Part shown: positions 35,058 to 43,164 of the stretch, piece by piece
Layout: the number at the start of each line of letters is the position of its first letter
Position numbering within the stretch: the first letter of the stretch is position 1
Origin: Arthrobacter silvisoli
Lineage (GTDB): Bacteria; Actinomycetota; Actinomycetes; Actinomycetales; Micrococcaceae
Length of the DNA: 64,000 bases
Assembly (NCBI RefSeq): GCF_003369445.1
Contig: NZ_QRCU01000077.1
Location: forward strand, 186,001-250,000
Direction of reading: 5' to 3'
Made by a program: the position numbers and the translations under genes
The notes under the pieces: generated by a model
Told to the model about the DNA's origin: nothing
What the model saw: only the letters and a program-made list of their open reading frames with translations
Database searches by the model: none

Positions 35058-35698
35058 GCCCCGAAAGCTCGGTCGACCTGGAAGGCGCGCTCTGGGAACG
35101 CTCCCTCGGGATCACGACGGCGGACGGCACCCACGCGCTCGGCGCCGCCCTGGGCCGGGTGCTGGAGGCGGGGGACCTGCTGGTTCTCACCGGCGAACTC
35201 GGCGCCGGAAAAACCACCTTCACCCAGGGCCTCGCCGAAGGCCTCGGAGTGCGGGCCGGGGTCATCTCGCCCACGTTCGTGCTGGTGCGGATCCATCCGA
35301 ACCTGCCCGACGGTCCGCGCCCCGGCGGCCCCGACCTGGTGCACGTGGACGCGTACCGCTTGGAGTCGGCGGCCGAAATCGACGACATCGACCTCGAAAA
35401 CACCATGGACTCGTCCGTGACGGTGGTGGAGTGGGGCCGCGGCCGGGTGGAACACCTCGCCGAGAGCCGTCTCGACGTCGAACTCCACCGCCCTGTCGGC
35501 GGGTCGCTCGCAGGCGGAGCCGCCGCTGTTGGCGGCGCTGCCCGTGATGCGGAGCCCGTCCTGGACTTCGACACCGACGAGGACGACGAACCCCGCACCA
35601 TCGTGGTCCGCGGCTTCGGCCCCCGGTGGGCCGCCGTGCCCGACGTCCTTGCCCCCGCCCTTGGTGAGGTCCCCGCCCTTCCGGAGGAGAAGAACTGA
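35054..35698 (+). CDS. tsaE: tRNA t6A synthesis ATPase TsaE
   Basis: ATPase that helps TsaB and TsaD add threonylcarbamoyl to A37 of ANN-decoding tRNAs. The Walker A GELGAGKTTFTQGLA is at about residues 48-62, followed by ISPTFVLVRIH. At 214 residues it is longer than the usual 150-160: there is an insertion (HPNLPDGPRPGGPDL) and a variable Ala-rich C-terminal extension from about 150. Overlaps alr by 4 bp and tsaB by 1 bp. Confidence 0.93.
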   Translation: MSPESSVDLEGALWERSLGITTADGTHALGAALGRVLEAGDLLVLTGELGAGKTTFTQGLAEGLGVRAGVISPTFVLVRIHPNLPDGPRPGGPDLVHVDAYRLESAAEIDDIDLENTMDSSVTVVEWGRGRVEHLAESRLDVELHRPVGGSLAGGAAAVGGAARDAEPVLDFDTDEDDEPRTIVVRGFGPRWAAVPDVLAPALGEVPALPEEKN

Positions 35699-36369
35699 TG
35701 CTGATCCTGGCCATCGACACCTCGGCCGTGGCAAGCGCCGCCCTCATCTCCGACGACGCCATGGAGGGCGTGGTGGATTCCTTCGCCACGGAGGACACCC
35801 GCAGCCACGCCGAAGTCCTGGTTCCGGGCATCGAACAGTTGCTCGCCGGTGCCGGCGTCAGCGGCGCGGACATCGACCTGATCGTCACCGGCGTCGGCCC
35901 CGGCCCGTTCACCGGACTGCGCTCCGGCATCGCCACCGCGCGCACCCTCGCCTTCGCCTGGAACAAGCCGTTGCGCGGACTCATGAGCCTGGACGCGATC
36001 GCCCTCGAGGTGGCCGAGTCCACCGGCGCCCCCGCGGAATTCCTGGTGGCCACCGACGCCCGCCGCAAGGAGGTCTACTGGGCCCGGTACACCCTCCGCG
36101 ACGGCCAGCTCCCGGAACTGGCGGACGGCCCGCACGTCGGATTCGCTTCCGAGCTGCCGGAGCTTCCGGTGTACGGAGCCGGCGCCGGAATCTACGCCGA
36201 CGTGGTCAAGGCCGATGAGGACTTCAAGGACTCCCAGCCCAGCGCCGCGTCCCTCGGCCAGTTCGCCCTCGCCCTGCTGGCCGCGGGCCACGAGCTGCCC
36301 GACTCCACCCCGCTCTACCTGCGCGAGTCCGACGCCCAGGTGCCCGGCCCCAGGAAGCGTGCGCTGTGA
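35698..36369 (+). CDS. tsaB: tRNA t6A synthesis dimerisation protein TsaB
   Basis: Partner of TsaD and TsaE in t6A synthesis. The 223 residues begin MLILAIDTSA, and GPGPFTGLRSGIATART is the family core, both in an ASKHA-like fold without its own activity. The ATG shares one base with the tsaE stop; its stop overlaps rimI by 4 bp. The operon order alr-tsaE-tsaB-rimI-tsaD is common in actinobacteria. Confidence 0.94.
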   Translation: MLILAIDTSAVASAALISDDAMEGVVDSFATEDTRSHAEVLVPGIEQLLAGAGVSGADIDLIVTGVGPGPFTGLRSGIATARTLAFAWNKPLRGLMSLDAIALEVAESTGAPAEFLVATDARRKEVYWARYTLRDGQLPELADGPHVGFASELPELPVYGAGAGIYADVVKADEDFKDSQPSAASLGQFALALLAAGHELPDSTPLYLRESDAQVPGPRKRAL

Positions 36370-36899
36370 CGGTCCCCGAAGAATCCCTGCACACCGCTGC
36401 CATGCCGGACGGCGTGGTCCTGCGGGACATGAACGACGGCGACCTGGCCGCCGTCGAACAACTCGAACGGCGCCTGTTCCCGGTGGACGCCTGGCCCCTG
36501 CAGATGTTCATCGACGAGCTCTCCCAGCCGGAAACCCGCCGCTACGTGGTGGCCGAAGCCGAGGGCGGGATCGTGGCCTACGCAGGGCTGATGTGCGTCC
36601 AGCCGATCGCCGACATCCAGACCATCGCCGTGGTCCCCGAATTCGAAGGCCGCGGCATCGGTTCCGCCGTGCTCGCCGAACTGATCGCAGAGGCGCGCCG
36701 CCGCGGCGCGGACGACGTCCTGCTGGAAGTCCGGGCCGACAACCCCCGCGCCCAGCAGCTCTACCTGCGCTTCGGCTTCGAACAGATCCACGTCCGGGCC
36801 CGCTACTACCGCGACGGCACGGATGCCCTCATCATGAGGCTCCCCTTGGCAGAAGGACCCGCCACCGAAGGACCGAATACAGAAGGACCCACCGCGTGA
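36366..36899 (+). CDS. rimI: ribosomal-protein-alanine N-acetyltransferase RimI
   Basis: GNAT enzyme that acetylates the N-terminus of ribosomal protein S18. The acetyl-CoA loop EFEGRGIGSAVLAELI is near residues 92-107, then ARRRGADDVLLEVRADNPRA. The start is GTG 36366. The last 20 residues form a Glu-Gly-Pro-rich tail (EGPATEGPNTEGP) that reads through the upstream region of tsaD. Overlaps tsaD by 4 bp. Confidence 0.9.
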   Translation: MTVPEESLHTAAMPDGVVLRDMNDGDLAAVEQLERRLFPVDAWPLQMFIDELSQPETRRYVVAEAEGGIVAYAGLMCVQPIADIQTIAVVPEFEGRGIGSAVLAELIAEARRRGADDVLLEVRADNPRAQQLYLRFGFEQIHVRARYYRDGTDALIMRLPLAEGPATEGPNTEGPTA

Positions 36900-38008
36900 A
36901 CCCCGCACCCGCCAGCGAACCCCGTCCAGCCGGTCCGCTCGTCCTCGGCATCGAATCCTCCTGCGATGAGACCGGCGTAGGCATCGTCCGCGGCACCACC
37001 CTGCTGAGCAACACGGTGTCCTCCTCCATGGACGAGCACGTGCGCTTCGGCGGGGTGATCCCGGAAATCGCCTCCCGTGCCCACCTGGACGCCTTCGTGC
37101 CCACCCTGCAGGAATCGCTGCACACTGCCGGCGTCACCTTGGAGGACATCGACGCGATCGCCGTGACCTCCGGCCCCGGACTCGCCGGGGCCCTCATGGT
37201 AGGGGTCTGCGCCGCCAAGGCGCTCGCCCTCGCCAGCGGCAAACCGCTGTACGCGATCAACCACCTCGTGGCGCATGTCGGCGTCGGGCTGCTGGACATG
37301 TCCGAAAACCGCTTGCCTGAAAACCGTCTTCCTGAAAATCTCGGTGCCTTGCTGGTGTCCGGCGGACACACCGAGATCCTGCGGATCCGCAGCATCACCG
37401 ACGACGTCGAACTGCTGGGCTCGACGATCGACGACGCCGCCGGGGAAGCCTACGACAAGGTCGCCCGGCTTCTCGGGCTCGGCTACCCGGGCGGCCCCGC
37501 CATCGACAAAATGGCCCGGACCGGAAACCCCAAGGCGATCCGCTTCCCGCGCGGGCTCAGCCAACCCAAGTACATGGGCACCGCCGAGGAACCCGGCCCG
37601 CACCGCTACGACTGGTCGTTCAGCGGACTCAAGACCGCCGTCGCGCGTTGTGTGGAACAGTTCGAAGCGCGTGGCGAGGAGGTCCCGGTGGCGGACATCG
37701 CCGCGGCCTTCCAGGAAGCGGTGGTGGACATCATCACCTCGAAGGCAGTTTTGGCCTGCCGGGAGAACGGCATCACCGAACTGCTGCTGGGCGGGGGAGT
37801 GGCGGCCAACTCGCGGCTGCGTGAACTGACAGGGCAGCGCTGCCGCTCCGCCGGCATCATGCTCCACGTCCCGCCGCTGCAGCTGTGCACCGACAACGGA
37901 GCGATGGTCGCCGCCCTCGGCGCCCAGCTGGTGATGGCCGGTATCGCACCGAGCGGTGTCGCGTTCGCCCCCGATTCCTCGCTGCCCGTCACCACGGTGT
38001 CGGTGTAG
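36896..38008 (+). CDS. tsaD: tRNA N6-adenosine threonylcarbamoyltransferase TsaD
   Basis: Catalytic subunit of t6A synthesis; metal-dependent, ASKHA fold. The 370 residues begin VLGIESSCDETGVGIV, with the metal-site NHLVAH, and GGHTEI and GGGVAANSRLREL later. A short repeat ENRLPENRLPEN, not found in standard members, interrupts the region after the metal site. GTG 36896 overlaps the rimI stop; AGAAGGACC just before it is the ribosome site and part of the rimI tail. It ends 2 bp from the convergent ABC permease gene, with no room for a terminator. Confidence 0.95.
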   Translation: MNPAPASEPRPAGPLVLGIESSCDETGVGIVRGTTLLSNTVSSSMDEHVRFGGVIPEIASRAHLDAFVPTLQESLHTAGVTLEDIDAIAVTSGPGLAGALMVGVCAAKALALASGKPLYAINHLVAHVGVGLLDMSENRLPENRLPENLGALLVSGGHTEILRIRSITDDVELLGSTIDDAAGEAYDKVARLLGLGYPGGPAIDKMARTGNPKAIRFPRGLSQPKYMGTAEEPGPHRYDWSFSGLKTAVARCVEQFEARGEEVPVADIAAAFQEAVVDIITSKAVLACRENGITELLLGGGVAANSRLRELTGQRCRSAGIMLHVPPLQLCTDNGAMVAALGAQLVMAGIAPSGVAFAPDSSLPVTTVSV

Positions 38009-38010
38009 GC

Positions 38011-38775
38011 TCAGCTGATTTTGCGCCGGTACGCGGCCATCGCGAAGGCGTAGGCCACGACCAGGAGGCCCAGGCACCACGCGAGGGCGACCCAGAGCTC
38101 GTTGCCCACCGGTTGCTGAGCGAAGAGGGCCCGGATGGAGTTCACGATCGAGGTCACCGGCTGGTTCTCGGCGAACCATGCCACGGGGCCGGGCATCGTG
38201 CCGGTCGGTACGAACGCGGAGCTGATGAACGGCAGGAAGATCAGCGGGTAGCTGAACGCGCTCGCGCCGTCGACGGTTTTCGCGGAAAGCCCGGCGATCA
38301 CAGCCAGCCAGGTCAGGGCGAGCGTGAACAGGACCAGGATGCCGGCGACCGCCAACCAGGCGCCCAGGGATGCCCCGGTGCGGAACCCCATGATGAGCGC
38401 GACGCCCACGACCACCGCCACCGAGGTGAGGTTGGCGAGCAGCGAGGTCAGCACGTGGGCCCACAGCACGCTCGAGCGGGCGATCGGCATGGACTGGAAG
38501 CGCTCGAAGATGCCGCCCTGCATGTCAAGGAACAGGCGGTACGCCGTGTAGGCGATGCCCGAAGCAATCGTGATCAGCAGGATGCCGGGGAGCATGTAGT
38601 TGATGTACGAGCTGTCGGAGCCGGTGTTGATCGCACCGCCCAGCACGTACACAAACAGCAGCATCAGCACCACCGGGGTGACCGCGGTGGTGATGATGGT
38701 GTCCGGGCTGCGGAGGATGTGGCGCAGCGAGCGGCCGGTGAGGACACCGGTGTCACCAAGGATGTGCGTGCTCAT
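38011..38775 (-). CDS. ABC-2-type permease (DrrB-like)
   Basis: Membrane half of an exporter. The 254 residues have about six hydrophobic segments; the PVVLMLLFVYVLGG and GIAYTAYRLF... segments fit ABC-2 permeases of the daunorubicin-resistance type. ATG overlaps the ATPase stop by 4 bp. PadR-controlled, with the ATPase and DUF1048 genes; likely exports a toxic compound. Substrate unknown. Confidence 0.9.
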   Translation of the reverse strand: MSTHILGDTGVLTGRSLRHILRSPDTIITTAVTPVVLMLLFVYVLGGAINTGSDSSYINYMLPGILLITIASGIAYTAYRLFLDMQGGIFERFQSMPIARSSVLWAHVLTSLLANLTSVAVVVGVALIMGFRTGASLGAWLAVAGILVLFTLALTWLAVIAGLSAKTVDGASAFSYPLIFLPFISSAFVPTGTMPGPVAWFAENQPVTSIVNSIRALFAQQPVGNELWVALAWCLGLLVVAYAFAMAAYRRKIS

Positions 38776-39566
38776 CGGGATGCCTCCTTCTCTTCCTGTT
38801 CTTGAGTTTCTTCAGCCGGTTCCCCGACGAGCGCCAGGAAGACGTCTTCGAGGGAAGGCTGCTTTTCGACATACTCGATTTCGGCAGGCGGCAGCAGCCG
38901 CTTGAGCTCCTCGAGAGTGCCGTTCTGGATGATCGTGCCCTTGTGCAGGATCGCGATCCGGTCGGCGAGGTGCTCGGCCTCGTCGAGGTACTGCGTGGTG
39001 AGGAGGACCGTTGTACCGTTCCTTGCGAGCTCCTTGACGGTCTGCCACACCTCGATGCGTGCCTGCGGGTCGAGCCCCGTCGTCGGCTCGTCGAGGAAGA
39101 TGACCGGCGGGTTCCCGATCAGGCTCATTGCGATATCGAGCCGTCGGCGCATGCCGCCCGAGTACCCGGCCGTCTTGCGGCCGCCGGCTTCGGTGAGCGA
39201 GAAGCGTGCGAGCAGCCCGTCGGCGACCGCCCCCGGGTCTGCCAGGTGCCGAAGCCTTGCAAGCAGGATGAGGTTCTCGCGGCCCGTGAGCACTTCGTCG
39301 ACGGCGGCGAACTGCCCGGTCAGGCTGATCGATTCGCGCACCCCGGCGGGATTCGCGGCGACGTCGAAGCCGAGTACCGTCGCGGTTCCCGCGTCGGCCT
39401 TCAGCAGCGTCGAGAGGATGCGGACGACCGTGGTCTTGCCTGCGCCGTTTGAGCCAAGCAGGGCGAAGATGCTGCCCCGCTCCACCTCGAAGTCGACGCC
39501 GCGCAACACGTGCAGTTCCTTGTACGACTTCTCCAGGCCACGGACCCGGATGGCGGCCTCAGTCAT
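38772..39566 (-). CDS. ABC transporter ATPase (DrrA-like)
   Basis: Energises the adjacent permease. The 264 residues contain Walker A GSNGAGKTTVVRIL, signature YSGGMRRRLDIAMSL, Walker B VIFLDEPTTGLDP and the C-terminal region PSLEDVFLALVGE of this group. ATG 39566 is preferred because GGAGG precedes it; a longer open frame upstream overlaps the DUF1048 gene. Starts 8 bp inside the DUF1048 gene. Confidence 0.94.
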   Translation of the reverse strand: MTEAAIRVRGLEKSYKELHVLRGVDFEVERGSIFALLGSNGAGKTTVVRILSTLLKADAGTATVLGFDVAANPAGVRESISLTGQFAAVDEVLTGRENLILLARLRHLADPGAVADGLLARFSLTEAGGRKTAGYSGGMRRRLDIAMSLIGNPPVIFLDEPTTGLDPQARIEVWQTVKELARNGTTVLLTTQYLDEAEHLADRIAILHKGTIIQNGTLEELKRLLPPAEIEYVEKQPSLEDVFLALVGEPAEETQEQEEKEASR

Positions 39567-39933
39567 GGCCGGCCTCCTTCCTTCTTGCATCGTCGACCGC
39601 CTCGATGAGGCGGGCGCGTTCCTTGTCGATCCAGCGCTTGCCGCCGTACGCCTGGGCGAAGGCCTCGGCGAATTCCACGGGATCCTCGCCCACGATTTCC
39701 CCGATGGGCGTGCCGTCGACGGCGGCGCGCTCCCAGAGATCGGCGAAGTCGGCGAACATCTGGACGATGGTGTCGCCGTCGGTGACGCCGCCGTAGTACA
39801 TGAGGTAGCGGTTGAAGGCGTTCGCGGCGCCGAGGTAGGGCTCCGGCAGCGCATCCAGGCGCGCCTTGGCCTGCTTGTACTGCTTCTTCTGTTCGAGCGG
39901 GCCGGTGAGGGCTTCGATCCATTTGGCAGCCAT
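39559..39933 (-). CDS. DUF1048-type small protein
   Basis: A soluble 124-residue helical protein, start MAAKWIEALTGPLEQKKQY. The pattern of aromatic and charged residues (GAANAFNRYLMYYG) fits DUF1048, repeatedly found between PadR regulators and ABC exporters. Role unknown; a modulator of PadR or of the exporter is possible. AAGGAG precedes ATG 39933, and the PadR stop is 2 bp upstream. Confidence 0.85.
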   Translation of the reverse strand: MAAKWIEALTGPLEQKKQYKQAKARLDALPEPYLGAANAFNRYLMYYGGVTDGDTIVQMFADFADLWERAAVDGTPIGEIVGEDPVEFAEAFAQAYGGKRWIDKERARLIEAVDDARRKEAGHD

Positions 39934-39935
39934 GG

Positions 39936-40280
39936 CTACTTTTCTCCTTCGATTCGGTCGGTGCTGTGGAGTTGGTCGATACGTTCTGCGAGGAAGCTCC
40001 ACGTCCTCCAGAACTCTTCGAGTTCCTGCTTGCCTTGGGTGTTGAGCGAGTACACCTTCCGCGGCGGTCCTTTTTCGGACGGGCGCTTCTCGACGTCGAC
40101 GAGCCCCTTTTGCTCGATCCGCACCAGCAGCGCATACACGGTGCCCTCGGCGATGTCGGTGAAGCCCTGGTCCCGCAGCAGGGTGGTGATCTCGTAGCCG
40201 TAGGCCGGTTTCCCGGTCAGCAGGGCGAGGACAATGCCCTCCAGCGTGCCCTTGAGCATCTCCGTCATTTGCTTGCCCAT
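39936..40280 (-). CDS. PadR-family repressor
   Basis: Winged-helix repressor of 114 residues. PAYGYEITTLLRDQGFTDI, EGTVYALLVRIEQKGLV and GPPRKVYSLNTQGKQEL are the typical PadR segments; the short C-terminal helix serves dimerisation. It is the first gene of the exporter operon, with nested dyads in its promoter, so auto-repression relieved by the exported compound is likely. Confidence 0.93.
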   Translation of the reverse strand: MGKQMTEMLKGTLEGIVLALLTGKPAYGYEITTLLRDQGFTDIAEGTVYALLVRIEQKGLVDVEKRPSEKGPPRKVYSLNTQGKQELEEFWRTWSFLAERIDQLHSTDRIEGEK

Positions 40281-40294
40281 TCGGCCACCTCCTA

Positions 40295-40340
40295 ACTACT
40301 CAGTGTTACTGACTACCAGTACATAGTATCGCTGAGTAGT
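40295..40340 (-). promoter_or_regulatory. nested inverted repeats at the PadR promoter
   Basis: Outer arms ACTACTCAG (40295-40303) and CTGAGTAGT (40332-40340), perfect 9-bp; inner TACTG-N5-CAGTA at 40308-40321. On the minus strand TACTAT within this region can serve as the -10. Likely PadR operator overlapping the promoter. Confidence 0.65.
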
Positions 40341-40452
40341 GAAAGCGCAAGAGGGTTAAACGCCGGAGTCGCCGGAGGCCTGCGGGGTCGCCGGAAAATT
40401 CCAGCGACCGGGCAGCTCTCCGGCGACTCCGGCGCGAAAGGTGAAAGGGGTG

Positions 40453-41595
40453 CTAGCCAGCCCGCATCTGCTGCACCAGGTCCAGGACCACGGCCTGCAG
40501 GTCGCCGTCGTGCTCTGCCGCGACCCGGCGCTGCCGCTGGTAGCCGGCGCCGCGGGCGATGATCTTCGCGACGTCGGCCAGTTCCTCTTCGCAGCCGAGC
40601 TTCTCCGCCACCGGGGCCAGTCGGGCCAGGGTCTCCTTGAGGTGGTCTGTGACCAGTTGCTCGTTGCCTTCGGCGTCGAGGATGATGATGGCTTCCATGC
40701 CGTAGCGGGCGGCACGCCATTTGTTCTCCTGGACATGCCAGGGCGGCATGGTGGGGATGGTGCCCCCGTTGTCGAGGATCATGGAGAATTCATGCACCAG
40801 GCACTGGGTCAGCGCTGCGATCGCGCCCACTTCCTCCAGGCTGGCCAGGCCGTCGCAGATCCGCATTTCGATGGTGCCGAGGTTCGGCACGGGCCGGATG
40901 TCCCAGCGGATTTCAGACAGGGTGTCGATCACGCCGGTGGTGAACATGTCCTGGACGTAGGACTCGTATTCGGTCCAGGACGGGAACTGGAACGGCAGGC
41001 CTGCGGTAGGCAGTTGCTGGAACATGAGGGCGCGTTGGGAGGCGTAGCCGGTGTCCTCCCCGCCCCAGAACGGGCTGGAGGCGGACAGCGCCTGGAAATG
41101 CGGGAAGTAGTTGACCAGTCCGTCGAGGACCGGAAGGACCTTGTCCCGGCTGTCCAGGCCCACGTGGACGTGGACCCCGTAGATGACCATCTGCCGGCCC
41201 CACCACTGGGTACGGTCGATCAGCTTGGCGTAGCGTTCCTTGTCCGTGACGGGCTGGAGCTGCGGCGGGCTGAAGGGGTGGCTGCCTGCGCAGAAGAGTT
41301 CCACGCCCATGGGGTCGGTGACCTCCCGGACGGCCTTCAGCGAGCGGGCCAGGTCATCCTTGGCTTCCCGGACGGTGGTGCAGATCCCGGTGACTAGTTC
41401 CACGGTGTTCAGCAGCAGTTCGCGCTTGATGTGGGGGTGCTCGTCGTCCTCATTGAGCTCGGGATGCCGGGCGGTAACGCCCCGGAGGACCTCGTTGGCG
41501 ACGGAGACCAGTTCACCGGTGCGGGCATTGACGAGCGCAAGCTCCCATTCCACTCCCAGGGTCGATTGCCTGGAGGAAGCGAAATCAATGTGCAC
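40453..41595 (-). CDS. YbdK-type carboxylate-amine ligase / glutamate--cysteine ligase 2
   Basis: ATP-dependent ligase of the GCS2/YbdK family joining glutamate to an amine such as cysteine; 380 residues. Visible: LGVEWELALVN, IKRELLLNTVELVTG, GVHVHVGLDSRDKVLPV, and PNLGTIEMRICDG. Whether the product is gamma-glutamylcysteine is not known; mycothiol, not glutathione, is expected in this organism. GTG 41595 has AGGGG before it. On the minus strand TAGACT at 41665-41670 is a possible -10, about 65 nt upstream. Confidence 0.88.
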   Translation of the reverse strand: MHIDFASSRQSTLGVEWELALVNARTGELVSVANEVLRGVTARHPELNEDDEHPHIKRELLLNTVELVTGICTTVREAKDDLARSLKAVREVTDPMGVELFCAGSHPFSPPQLQPVTDKERYAKLIDRTQWWGRQMVIYGVHVHVGLDSRDKVLPVLDGLVNYFPHFQALSASSPFWGGEDTGYASQRALMFQQLPTAGLPFQFPSWTEYESYVQDMFTTGVIDTLSEIRWDIRPVPNLGTIEMRICDGLASLEEVGAIAALTQCLVHEFSMILDNGGTIPTMPPWHVQENKWRAARYGMEAIIILDAEGNEQLVTDHLKETLARLAPVAEKLGCEEELADVAKIIARGAGYQRQRRVAAEHDGDLQAVVLDLVQQMRAG

Positions 41596-41730
41596 GGAGG
41601 TCCCCTCTTTGTGTGTCCAAGTCCCTGGGCGACGCCCGCCGTGGGGCCCTCAGCGGATGCACCAAGTCTAGTGCAGGGCGGGGGTTCCTCCGCCGTGAGG
41701 AGTAATGCTGACACGGCGGCACGCATTGCT

Positions 41731-41750
41731 AATGAGAATGATTTTCATAT
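41731..41750 (+). promoter_or_regulatory. Zur-type box
   Basis: TGAGAATGATTTTCA (41733-41747) is a near-perfect dyad like TGAAAATNATTTTCA bound by Zur. TAGACT at 41750-41755 lies 6 nt before the start of the CobW-like gene, so Zur bound here would block RNA polymerase when zinc is plentiful. The downstream zinc-free L36 gene supports zinc control. Confidence 0.8.
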
Positions 41751-41761
41751 AGACTGAGGCA

Positions 41762-42901
41762 ATGCATCTTACCGTTGTCAGTTCCCTGGACAGCCGCTGC
41801 CGTGAAGCCGCCGCCGGCCGGCTTGACCAGGGGCATCCAGATTCCGTAACCGTCTTTCACGATCTCCTTGATGGCTCCGTGGTTTTGCGCAGGATCCTCC
41901 GTGGCGGCCGCCTGCTGGAGAAGGCGGAAACAGTCCTGGAGCACGGCTGCCTCAGCTGCACTGTCAGGCTGGACGTGGTTCCCACGGTCGAGCGGCTCGC
42001 CGGTCTTGGCTACGCGCACGCCGTGCTGGCGCTGCCGCCGGGGGTGTCCGTGGAGATGGCCGTTGCGGAACTCAAGCGCGGGCTCGGTCAGGCCGCCGTG
42101 ATCGACAATGCCGTGCTGGCGATTGATCCCGCCGACCTTGAAGACCACATCTGGGACAAGCACACCCTCTACGAATCCGGGTTCACGGCCATGCCCGACG
42201 ACGACCGGACCAGCGGCGAATTCCTGGTCGGGGAACTCGCCCATGCGGACACCGTCCTGGCCCATCCGGGACTTGGCGCGGCACTCGCCGGACAGGACCG
42301 GGAGCAGGGCGAGCCCTGGCGGCAGGGCACCGAACTGCTGGCACAACTGGCCCCTCACGCCGCCGTCGTCGGGCCTTCCGGGAGGTTCCGTCCTGGCTGC
42401 TACGACGGCAGCGAAGCGGCGGCGCGGACCCGGCGCGGCTCGGTGCGGGTACCGCTGGATAGCGATTCCGGCTGCTTCCTCACGGTCCTCCACAAGGTGG
42501 AACGGCCGCTGCATCCGGGCCGCTTCCGGGCAGCATTGCCGCAACTGGCCGCCGGCTCGCACTGGATGCGCGGCCGGCTGTGGATCGCGTCGGCGGCCCG
42601 GACCCGGATTGCGGTCCAGGGCGTCGGCCCGCGGGTCTGGCTGGAAAGCACCGGCCATTGGCAGGCGGACCAGGGCGGACAGTCCGCCGGGAACGGCACA
42701 GTGTCCGACGTCGACGCCGCCTTGGACTGGCATCCACGCTTCGGCGACCGCGGCACCGTGCTCGCGGTCACCGGACGCGGCGAGGACGTGGACCCCGCGG
42801 AAATCCGCGAATTGCTGGATGGCTGCGCCCTCAGCGACGAGGAGATGCAGCGGGATTTCAGGGAGCTCGATGACCCGTTCGAACTCGACGCCACCCTGTA
42901 A
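41762..42901 (+). CDS. CobW-like zinc-responsive protein lacking the P-loop
   Basis: CobW/COG0523-type protein of 379 residues. The metal motif is GCLSCTVRLD (GCxxCT). A C-terminal CobW_C-like domain reads LHPGRFRAALPQL and MRGRLWIASA. The expected N-terminal GxxGxGKT nucleotide loop is absent: the segment is VVSSLDSRCREAAAGRL. So it may bind metal but probably not hydrolyse GTP in the usual way. TAGACT lies 6 nt before the ATG (leaderless), and a Zur-type box covers the promoter, so it is expected under zinc shortage. RpmJ follows after 39 bp. Confidence 0.8.
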   Translation: MHLTVVSSLDSRCREAAAGRLDQGHPDSVTVFHDLLDGSVVLRRILRGGRLLEKAETVLEHGCLSCTVRLDVVPTVERLAGLGYAHAVLALPPGVSVEMAVAELKRGLGQAAVIDNAVLAIDPADLEDHIWDKHTLYESGFTAMPDDDRTSGEFLVGELAHADTVLAHPGLGAALAGQDREQGEPWRQGTELLAQLAPHAAVVGPSGRFRPGCYDGSEAAARTRRGSVRVPLDSDSGCFLTVLHKVERPLHPGRFRAALPQLAAGSHWMRGRLWIASAARTRIAVQGVGPRVWLESTGHWQADQGGQSAGNGTVSDVDAALDWHPRFGDRGTVLAVTGRGEDVDPAEIRELLDGCALSDEEMQRDFRELDDPFELDATL

Positions 42902-42940
42902 CGGAAGCCACCCTGTAACAACCGCAACATAAGGAGAAAC

Positions 42941-43063
42941 ATGAAGGTCAGGAATTCGCTGCGCGCACTCAAGAAGATCCCGGGCGCCCAAGTGGTGCGG
43001 CGCCGCGGGAAAACCTTTGTCATCAACAAACTGAACCCGCGCTTCAAGGCCCGCCAGGGCTAG
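42941..43063 (+). CDS. rpmJ: 50S ribosomal protein L36, zinc-free (type B)
   Basis: A 40-residue ORF starting MKVRNSLRALKKIPGAQ and ending RFKARQG. It lacks the Cys and His of zinc-binding L36, so it is the C-minus paralogue that replaces the zinc form and spares zinc. AAGGAG at 42931-42936 precedes the ATG. It is co-directional with the CobW-like gene behind a Zur-type box. The two genes form a compact zinc-starvation response. Confidence 0.93.
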   Translation: MKVRNSLRALKKIPGAQVVRRRGKTFVINKLNPRFKARQG

Positions 43064-43082
43064 CGTCCGGCGGTATGGGGGC

Positions 43083-43112
43083 GGCCGGGGCTCCGTTCGC
43101 GGAGCGCCGGCC
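43083..43112 (+). terminator. GC-rich hairpin after rpmJ
   Basis: GGCCGG/GCTCCG pairs with CGGAGC/GCCGGCC in the gap before the AroE-like gene. No T run, so it is a weak terminator call. Confidence 0.35.
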
Positions 43113-43164
43113 GTGGGGCGCGGCTTACCCTTGGTCTACAGCCCTGCGATCCGAAGGAAGCCCC

